This document shows, one piece after another, positions 10,172 through 18,800 of a DNA stretch of 21,494 nt. Positions within the stretch are counted from its first letter, which is position 1. The number at the start of each line of letters is the position of its first letter. A program made the translations under genes and the position numbers. The notes below the pieces were generated by a model. That model was not told the DNA's origin. It ran no database searches and worked only from the letters and a program-made list of their open reading frames with translations. The stretch comes from Phellopilus nigrolimitatus (Eukaryota; Basidiomycota; Agaricomycetes; Hymenochaetales; Hymenochaetaceae), in contig JAJOHG010000415.1 of the NCBI GenBank assembly GCA_021029095.1, positions 1 to 21,494 of the forward strand, written 5' to 3'.

Positions 10172-11954
10172 TCATATCACCAGCATCCCGCCAACCAGGA
10201 CGGACGCGGCAGCGAGAAGCGAGCCCAGCGCGGGCATATTCATGCCGATGTGCGCTGCACCAGAGGATTTACCAGCGGCCTTCGCACTCGAGCTTGCGGC
10301 GGTCGCACGCGCCGCCGCGGTCGTCGTCGCATTCTCCGCGGCGAGCGAGCCGAGGTACGGGAACGTCGTGTTCGTCGTCGTCTCGAGATACATGTTGCTC
10401 GCCGGCCAGCCTTGGCACGTGCCGATCGACTTGAGCGTAAGTGCGGGGGAGTAGCTGAGCGCAGAGTCGAGGGTATAACCAACGGCAAGATCGACGGTCT
10501 GTTCAAACAAATCGTGCTCAAGCACGATGAACCCCGTGTTCATCTGTGTCGCATTGCCAAGAATCCACTGGAACATCTGGAACGACTCTTCACCCGTCAC
10601 CACACCACCCGGCACCTTCCAGTCTGTACCACACTCTCAGAATCGAACACAGCAATCCACTCGAACATATTTTACTTACCATTGGTGTCGAACTGGTTGT
10701 TTTGAGGGCCACGGGTCCAGATGATAGGCTGCAGACCCATAGCAAGCGCAATAGCACGCACACGGTCATCAATATCACCGTAGGGCGGACGCATGGTGAC
10801 TGGGGTAACACCAAGAACTTCCTGGATAGCCTTGCGCGTCCATCCGAGTTCGGCTACTATTTGCTCATTCGTGAGCTTGGTGAGCTCTGGATGAGACCAT
10901 GTATGAACGCTGATCTCGTGTCCGGACATGAACTCGTCGCGAAGCACGTCAGGGCGCTCAATGACACGCGAGCCAACCACGAAAAACGTCGCCTTAAGGT
11001 CCTTTTGATCAAGGTACTCAAGTAGCCTCCTGGGAACAAAAGAACCGAAAGAATAAGTAAAAAAAAAAAAGTAACTTAGGATTAAAACTGGGATTACTGA
11101 CGGAGCTGTAAAAATGAATTTGAGTTCAATGATTGAAGCTTGCTTCTCAAAACAATAGAAGACGCACTATAGGCAGCAGGACCATCGTCGAAGCTCATAC
11201 CCCAGGTCAACTTGTCTGGGCAAGCAACGACATCGGTGCTCCTGGTGTAGCCACCACATGTCCACCAACCACGATTGGCAGCATCTGCAGCGGCTGTGGG
11301 ATCACCAGCACAGGTACCGTCAGCAGTAGGGTTGAGGTTGGGGATATTAAACCCGTCAAGCTCCTTCATCCATTCCTGAACTTCAGCGGAGGCTGCAAAC
11401 GGAATTATTATTTAATGAAGAAAAAAAGATGAAAAATCGCCCACAAGTGTCAGGCGTCTTGTCCATCGTCGGCCAATTTGCAGCACTGAACGCGACTGAT
11501 AAAATTACATCAGACGGAGAGTGCGTTTTTCTGCTAAAAATTACGCACAAGAGGGAATGGCAGGTGCACCAGAGATCGGTGGAGTTGCACCAGCGGAGTA
11601 GGTTGTAGTGAGGGCCGAAGTCGCCGCGGAAGTCATACCAGAGGTAATCTGTTCCAAAGATGGTATATCGGTCGCGGTCGCATGAGGGGTCGATGTGAGA
11701 ACACCGCTCGCGGGAGGTCCGCTAGCCGAGGCGGCTGCAACGACCGCTGAGCCAGAGCTCGCGCCAGACAAAGCAGAACTGGAAGCAGCAGGAGATGCAG
11801 CAGAAGAGGCAGTAGCAGATACTGCAGAGGAGGCAGCAGCCGAAGAGGCAGTCGTCGTGAGGCGCTTGGCGAGACGAGCATGCTGGCCTTGGCCGTGGAA
11901 ATCGTGAGCTGACGCGAGAGTGAGAAGGGCTGCAAGGGCTATAATTTGCTTCAT
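10172..11954 (-). CDS. Chitin deacetylase, CE4 polysaccharide deacetylase family, likely GPI-anchored, 495 aa
   Basis: CE4 deacetylases remove acetyl groups from chitin N-acetylglucosamine to give chitosan at the cell wall. Exons 11954-11549, 11495-11445, 11392-11168, 11105-11102 (a 4-nt microexon), 11029-10680 and 10623-10172 form a closed frame of 495 residues. It starts with a signal peptide (MKQIIALAALLTLASA), then a Ser/Ala/Thr-rich linker to about residue 130. The catalytic domain carries motif 1 SFDDGP (Asp221 and Asp222), motif 2 HTWSH (metal-ligand His271 and His275), motif 3 RPPYGD (309-314), the IIWTRGP segment and the late VLEH motif (His382). The C-terminus has a small-residue Ser/Ala/Gly region followed by a hydrophobic end (LLAAASVLVGGMLVI), as expected for a GPI signal. 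No chitin-binding module is visible. The microexon restores the family consensus DDGP-x(2)-YTPRLL. Confidence 0.9.
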
Positions 11955-12728
11955 GTTGGGAATAAAGAAAGTGGTTAAAAGAGTGAGGGCACGCAGCGGA
12001 CGCTACGGACGGGAAAGACGACAAGGATGGAGGAAGACGACAAGAAAGAAACGACTAACACTTCGCCAAGCCGAATTTTCTAATACCCTTGTTCCCACGC
12101 CACCCTCCTCTTATGCCGACGGAGAAAACATAACGTGCCGACGCGTCTTCCTTTCGGGGGAAGGTCAGTCGGTCCTTTAAATTGATCTTGAAGCCTCGAC
12201 AGCAAAACCGCAGCACAGTTTGACGTCAGTCTATCTAATGGTAGCAGTATCTTCATAGTCGAAAGCATGCAAAAAAAGAAATGGATTTTGGGTAGTGAAT
12301 TTGCGCGGACAGTCGGCTTAAAATTTCAAGCTCCGGTAGACGCCAGGCCAGTTGATGTCGATCAGTAGCTTCCATTCTCAGCTGATGGTTGATGGCTGCA
12401 TAGCCACCAACGTGCCGTTACAAGAAACTTACTAGAAAGGAAGTTAAGGAAGCCTGGTCTGGTTATAAACGAACCACTCCCAATACAGATAGAAAATCAT
12501 AAGTCATTTTGCAAAAGACTTGGAGACCAAAGCGTACACTGATGAAAGGAGACTATCAAGGGAATAGTAAAATGAAGAGAGCGAAGCTCTTTCGCTCCGT
12601 ACCATTCCGCAGTCCGACTGCGAGTCTGATCGTTGATAAACCTAATACATTACAGGAAAACACACAAAATCCCCCAAAACACAACAAAAAATTATCGTCA
12701 CGTGGATATACCCGGGTGCGGTTTGTCC
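11955..12728. other. Intergenic region: chitin deacetylase promoter and DCTN5 3' flank
   Basis: This 774-bp stretch separates two minus-strand genes. The part next to the deacetylase start is pyrimidine-rich in the sense strand, as in many fungal leaders. An AT-rich TTTAAA lies near 12175, some 220 bp upstream of the start, but I would not call it a TATA box. The open frames here show no family resemblance. No RNA gene or mobile element was seen. Confidence 0.5.
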
Positions 12729-13550
12729 TTAGCTCTCGAGCGCCTGAAAGCGGTTGTAGTATGCCTTTGTCTCCGCCTCGACGATCTCCTGCGTCGATTC
12801 CGGCAGGTCCTCGACGAATTGGCCTGCATCAGTCATTCAGTTCTTTCATGCTCGTAGAATCAAATGTCGAAAGGGGGAATAAAGTACCGGGTGTGCCAGC
12901 GAAATATGCCAAGGCAGGGACGACGCTGTTCGGCAGTAGCACGGTGTTATCCGCGATCTTTGCGCAGTCTTTTATGATCGCAAATTTGCCCTGTTCGACC
13001 GTCCAGATAAATCGAGTAAGTAAATAAAATCATGAAGCGGGGGAGAGGTACGCACGACGATGCAGTTCTTCCCGATGTCGACGTGGCTCCCGATGGTCGC
13101 CGCCTCAACAACGCTGCCCGCGCCAATATGAACATGGTCCCCGATCTTCATTGGGTAGTAGTTGAAGTTCCCGCGATACGTCTTGTACGGCGGTCTGCAA
13201 GAAAAGTCTTCATCAGCGCGCGTCCGCATATAAACAATGGCTAGGTTAGAACCGAGCAAACGCACCGCACGACGCACCCCTCGCCGATGAGACAGTAGCG
13301 TCCAAGCGAAATCACGACCGCATGCCCCGGGCCCGTACGGCGAAGGTCCCCGCGGATGATTGCGCCGCTTGCGATGACCGTCTTCCCACCGAGGATAATG
13401 TTCTGCGGGCCCGCGATCGTCGCGCGCCGCGAGACCTTGTTGCCTGTATCCTGCTCATATCAACGCAAAGCGGCGAGCAGAAGCAGAGGGCTCGCTCACT
13501 GTCTCGATGTACTCGGACTTGATGTAGTACACTGGCGCGTGCAGGCTCAT
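12729..13550 (-). CDS. DCTN5: Dynactin subunit 5 (p25), left-handed beta-helix protein, 190 aa, 5 exons
   Basis: p25 is part of the pointed-end complex of dynactin, which links dynein to cargo; in filamentous fungi it is needed for early endosome transport. Exons 13550-13500, 13450-13266, 13194-13056, 12990-12888 and 12823-12729 close in frame at 190 residues, matching the usual 180-190. The N-terminus MSLHAPVYYIKSEYIET, then NKVSRRATIAGPQNIILGGKT, GAIIRGDLRR and LGRYCLIGEGCVVRPP, are typical of p25. The hexapeptide-repeat pattern follows in HVHIGAGSVVEAATIGSHV and IADNTVLLPNSVVPAL. The gene is transcribed away from the GT61 gene and shares a 155-bp upstream region with it. Confidence 0.93.
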
Positions 13551-13705
13551 CGTCGCTGCTCGCCGTGACTGAGAACTCGAGCAAGGAAAGCGCGTCGGTG
13601 GCCGTGTGAAACCATTCCCTTTCGCAGACTTTATTCCCGAGCAGTGCCGCCGTCGCCGCCGCAGTCGACTTCACTGCGGTCGACAGTGACAACGACCCCT
13701 CCACG
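13551..13705. promoter_or_regulatory. Shared divergent upstream region of DCTN5 and the GT61 gene
   Basis: The start codons of the minus-strand DCTN5 (13550) and the plus-strand GT61 gene (13706) are only 155 bp apart, so this segment must hold both leaders and both core promoters. It is GC-rich and I see no TATA box. Bidirectional promoter activity is inferred from geometry only. Confidence 0.5.
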
Positions 13706-15387
13706 ATGAGGACAGCATCCACATTATTCGTGCCGACGCGCAGGGAGCTCGTCCTCCTTACCGGCCTCTTTGCCACCCTCCTGTTCGTTGTGCAGAGCCG
13801 CTACTTCACGGACCCTGCCCCGCAAATCCACACCGTGCTTGAGAACACGGCGGACAACGTGCAGCCCGACGCCGACAAAAGTCTCGCTGCCTCCCGGACA
13901 TATCCGCCGCCGCTACTTTCCTGGACGGACTCTGTTCCCGAAACGAAGATATTGCACCACGTTCCTGGTGAGCGCCGTAGAATAACTTCGCATGAAGGGG
14001 TTTGTCTGACGGCGCGCGGCAGGTTGGACGGTGCTCGACAACTTATACGTGTTCGGCGGCACGATTTTTGTCGTCTCATCAAAGCCAGAAGACATTCCGC
14101 ATCCTAGATACCTGACCTCGTCGGGCTACAACATTCAGAACGAGCCGGAGGAGGTGCGCAAGCGCCTCCCCTCCGACAAAGACATCCGCATCGTCACCCC
14201 GCATGAGGCCCAGCGCATTTTCAACACACATGCCGCCTCACAACTCGATGGCGCCTCCTTTCTCGTGACTGACCCGAAGCAGTTCATCACACACTACTAC
14301 CACTTCTCCGCGGAGCTCCTCTTCGGGCTCTGGCGCACGTACACCGCGCTCGACCCGTTCATCGGGTCCGACGCGCACACCACGCTCCCGCCGCCCCGCC
14401 GCCTCGTCTTCCGCCACGTCGAGAGCAGCCAATGGCGCGACTACGCCGCGATGAACCAATGGGTGCTACGCGGCGCCTTCCCCGGCATCGGCACGGAGTT
14501 CTCAGAAGACTGGGCGGACCGTGCCGCGATGCCGGTTCCTGTCGTCTTCGCGCGCGTAGTGCTTGCGGACCGCGCCGCATCGTATGAGGGCGACCCGTAC
14601 AAGGCGACCTGGCGCTCGGCGAGCAACGCGTTCGACCTCCGCGGCGGTCCGCACTGGTGGGCCCCGCTCCGCAAGAGCGTGCTGCAGTTCAGCGGCCTCG
14701 CGGCGGAGTGGATCCACGGCCCCGACCCGAGTGTGCGCGCAGAGAACGAGCAATTCGTCATCACGTACATCTCACGCCAGGACTGGGGCCGGCGCATGCT
14801 ACGCCAAAAGGACCACGAGGTGCTCGTCGAGGAGCTCTACAAGCTTAGAGACAGGTATGGCTATGAAGTCAACGTCGTGAACATGGACAAAATGTCTCGC
14901 GCGGAGCAGCTTCGGCTTGCTGGGCGGACCACCGTGCGTTTTCCCTTATTCTGTTTCTTTCCTGGATTCCCAATGCTGACCTTTTTCACCGTTACAGATT
15001 ATGATGGGCCTGCATGGCAACGGTCTGACCTCCCTCCTCTGGATGCGTCCCACCCCGCGTTCGACCGTCATCGAATTCTTATATCCTAAAGGTTTCGCTT
15101 TCGACTACGAATACACCACACGCGCGCTCGGAATGACACACTACGGAGTCTGGGACAACGAGTGCGTTCTCCTTCTCCCCTTCATCGCTTTGCGACCTTG
15201 TGCCGTGAACACTAATGACATGATCTCTCTTTGCGCACTCTGCAGGACGTTCACGCAGCCCAATGTTCCACGCGAGCAGAACTACCCGGAGGGCTTCCAG
15301 GGGAACGACATTCCGCTCAACGGTGCCGTCGTCGCACAGCTCGTCCACAACCGGCTCTCGCTCTCAACTGAGGAAGCAGACGCCTGA
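13706..15387 (+). CDS. Glycosyltransferase family 61-type protein, type II membrane, 492 aa, 4 exons
   Basis: Exons 13706-13967, 14023-14933, 14998-15161 and 15246-15387 close in frame at 492 residues. Residues 15-29 (LVLLTGLFATLLFVV) form one membrane span after a short basic N-terminus, which fits a Golgi or ER type II enzyme with a lumenal catalytic domain. The family hallmark is the C-terminal MMGLHGNGLTSLLWMRP (about 393-409), preceded by YISRQDWGRRML and by YYHFSAELLFGLWR. GT61 (DUF563) enzymes transfer xylose, arabinose or N-acetylglucosamine in plants and animals. The donor and acceptor of the fungal members cannot be read from the sequence. Exon 2 is strongly GC-rich at third codon positions. 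Confidence 0.85.
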
Positions 15388-15827
15388 TGCCTGCAATTCG
15401 AAAATGCGAAAAATAATTTATTTACTTCCCTGTTTTTTCTGGACATATAGCTTAGACTCTACATGTTGGCTTAGTCTATCTAAGTACGTACGTACGTATT
15501 ATCTTACTCTTTCACCTAGCATTGTACACTCTTAGATACTAACTTATTCTCCATGATCTATGCGAACACTTTAGCCCGTCTCTAACTGTACTAGACACTT
15601 GCAGCCTCTGAAATTTTAGACACTCAGTTTCATTGATGCAAATGAAAGGAGATTCATACCATAAAGTCTGGAAAGCACCGAAAACTATCAGGCAACAGTA
15701 GAGTACACAAAATATAATAATATATGATACAAGAGATTTAGCAAAACAAAGCTGCAGTCCATCAGCAATCCCTGTAGTTACCACCAACGTAGCGAAAGCG
15801 AAAAAATCATAAAATCTCCTCCAGAGG
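15388..15827. other. Convergent intergenic region between the GT61 gene and TOR
   Basis: Both flanking genes end here (GT61 stop at 15387, TOR stop at 15828), so the 440 bp hold two 3' flanks. The sequence is AT-rich. A minus-strand open frame of about 100 codons overlaps the TOR 3' end but has no family resemblance and is not called. A perfect TACG/GTAC tract lies at 15484-15498. Confidence 0.5.
15484..15498. repeat. Short self-complementary GTAC tract
   Basis: Bases 15484-15498 read GTACGTACGTACGTA, a 4-nt unit repeated almost four times; 15485-15498 is perfectly self-complementary. It lies about 100 bp after the GT61 stop codon. A role in transcript end formation is possible but has no other support. 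Confidence 0.6.
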
Positions 15828-18800
15828 TTACCAGAACGCGCACCTGACAATCACAAGTTCATTCGAGAGTGTTAATCAGCATTTTAGACGGGTAGAGATG
15901 ACATAAAATGAGCTGACCATCCTGAAAAGCATTGGCACAGGTTCTCCAGCGACGTCGCCTGACTGATGAGCTTCTCGACCTGAGCCGGAACGGTAAGCTC
16001 GACATCCGGGTTGAAATCGCGCCCTGTCAGCTTGTGCTGGACACGATTGTAAACGAACAGCGCGCGCTCGTTGCGCACTTCCTGTCGCGCGCCTGGCTCT
16101 CCGAGCGTCTCTATAGTGTTTTCTTCAACCGTCAGAAACAGAAAAACACTTCGAAAAGCTTCATGGGTGCTTACCGTTGAAGATCTCGTTCTCGTCTGCC
16201 TTGACCTTACGAGTGGGTCCTTGAGGGTAACCGGCAACGCGAGCGAGTTGCTCGGCACGAGAGGCATCCGTTGTGGTTTCTGCAAGGGAAAAAGGTCAAA
16301 AACAAAATATCGAGTCAAGATTTTTTCAACCATCACCACGTCTATCCACATCGGCCTGCATCAACCTCCAGTTAATCAGAGGATCGTACACAAATGCCTC
16401 AAGCACTGCCATCAACGACTCCTTGTTGTCGCGCAGAACCTGCATCGAAATCTCGCACGTATTCTTGAATGAACCTTGGATCCCGCTAACCTCCATCGCG
16501 TGCGTGAGCATGCGCGTGAGGCGGAACGGCACCTTTTCGGGGAATTTTTCACGCAACATCGCAACTTCGAAGCAGTCACCGAAATCGATGTGGACAACTT
16601 TGCCCGTGTGCCGTTCAAGTAAAAAGTTTGAAGGGTGTCTGTCTCCTAAACCGAGGATATGTCCGACCATACTGTTGACAGCTAGAGATCGAGTATAGGT
16701 AGCACGCCGTTCTAACCAGTGTTCGGAGTTAGTGCTCTTCAGCCAAAGCACTCGATAAAGATCCTGCCCTGTCGTATTATCTAGTGCATATTCGAAAACC
16801 TCCACTTTTTGCAGAAGGATCAGGTTTTCATAGTCCGGTGCCATCTGGAAATGTCGAATTATGGGGAATTAATATGTTGGTACAGTGAAATATACAGGCT
16901 TCGATACGGACCTGAAGCATTAATCGATATTCAATATTAAGCAAGATCTTTCTCGAATCTCGATAGTCGCGAACCAAGACATGCAGCGTATCGGAGTCCT
17001 GTACCCAGCCAATGAGACCTGCGTTCGGCGCTAAGGGAATGACCGCATATCGCTGGATATGCAGCCTTCGTTTGAAAGAGGCGGTGTCAATTGACAGCAA
17101 TGTGTTCACCAGGCTGAATAGTTGCATCACTCGCTCGTCTTGACGCAAGTCTTCGTGGCCCTTCAAAATGTACTCGTAGTTTTCGCCATCGCTTCCTTTC
17201 ACGGATAGCCGGCGAGGACGTTGCTTGGATGATATAATACTCAATTTGCTGGTAAAGCTCGATATCGTGACAACGGTTTTGTGGCTTTGGTAAGTTCCTA
17301 AGATAACGTGTTAGTCGATATTCGGAAGAAGGTTACACGCTGACGCCGGACCTGGAACAGCAAGCTCTAAATTGCGGGCCTTAAGGAGCTCTGGCGAGAC
17401 GTATTGCAGATCGAGTGTGACTAGTTGAGGCATCTGTCTTTCGATTTTTTTGAAGACGCTGTAGTAGATGTCCCAAGCCTTGTCTAGCTCGCTCGTATCT
17501 CCATAGCGGCGGTATCTTCGACATACTTCACGTGCTTCGCGAAGATCACGACCAAAGACTTGTGCGAAGGAGGTTTCTCGAGTTGTCGTTGGTCCCTAAT
17601 TGATTGATGAAGTACTCATGACAATATAAAAAGAACACGTAACTTACGGCTTCGAGTAAGTCATGTAGCGGATCGAGCACGGCGATCATAGCCTCGGGGT
17701 TCTTCTCTGTGTAGTAGAAACGGGACGCTTCTTCAAGACCCTCGTACCAGAGCTCGTGCCAAAGTATTGCAACTCGTATGAGCTCTTGACTAACGAGTAA
17801 GGCCTGTAATAAAAATCATAATGAGCAAGCCTAATATGCATTCGAAGACAAATGCACACCTGTTCGACGATCGTCGCACTATGATCACGCATGCGGTCCA
17901 TGATGGCCAACGCAGCGTTCTTTCGTGAGATGCTTGAAGATTTCGACGCGACGGTCAGCGGATAGATGAGCGCCTGAGGATGATGTTTTCCAACTTCGAT
18001 GAGCAGCATGTCAATATTCCTCCTGATATTCGCGCTTGGCGTCTGAATCCGAGCAATTATCTGTGGTATGACCTCAAGCCACGTGTCGACATCCACACTA
18101 GAGAACCCAGCAGCCATCGCATTGCTGACATCGTCGTGGCTGCCAAATTTGAACCAAAGAGTCAGCAATCGAAGTGCGTCTTGCAGAGCGTTCTCGTTCT
18201 GTAACGCTATAGACCGGAAGAAACCTGCATCCGTAGTAAGTATCGGCTAAGAGTAAAGGACGCAGTGTTCGCGCACCTTGAACAGCTTGTACGACATGTA
18301 CAGCCAAGTTGTTACCGGGAAGGTCATCAGTACGATCGTGTTGTTGGCCTTCCAGATGACCGACAACCTCGAAGTTCGCAAGTGCCCATGTATGCCATGC
18401 TTTATACCACATATTGTCATAGTGCGTTGCTAGGAAATACGCCTGAAGAATGTCCTTGATATTTTCCTTGAAAATATTGATCAGTTTCTGTATTTTGGGG
18501 TCAGGAGGCAGCGTTTTACCTCAGCCCAGGCAAATTTCTTAAGAGCATGCTGCCATTGTCCTTGCTTATAATAGCAGCGAGCCAGAAGTTGCGACATCTC
18601 TTCTAACTTTTGTCTTGATACTCCAGAATGTGCTTGACCTGCGGCTGACTCGACTTGCAGATCGTGCGCTAGACTGCTGGTAAATGTGCGCAAGTACCGA
18701 AAAGAGTCGTCTTGAGCGTCGTTTGCCCACATGAATTTCAATTGTGCATATACGACGTTGGGTGGCGCCTTAGTGTGACTCGCATCTCGAAGTTGGGAAG

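Noticed and set aside
12509..13027. Plus-strand 172-codon open frame
   Set aside because: It is antisense to DCTN5 exons 4-5 and to its 3' flank, with no coding character upstream.
15539..15850. Minus-strand frame of 103 codons with a hydrophobic stretch after the TOR gene
   Set aside because: It overlaps the last TOR exon and the convergent 3' region, has no start context or splice partners of note, and resembles no family.
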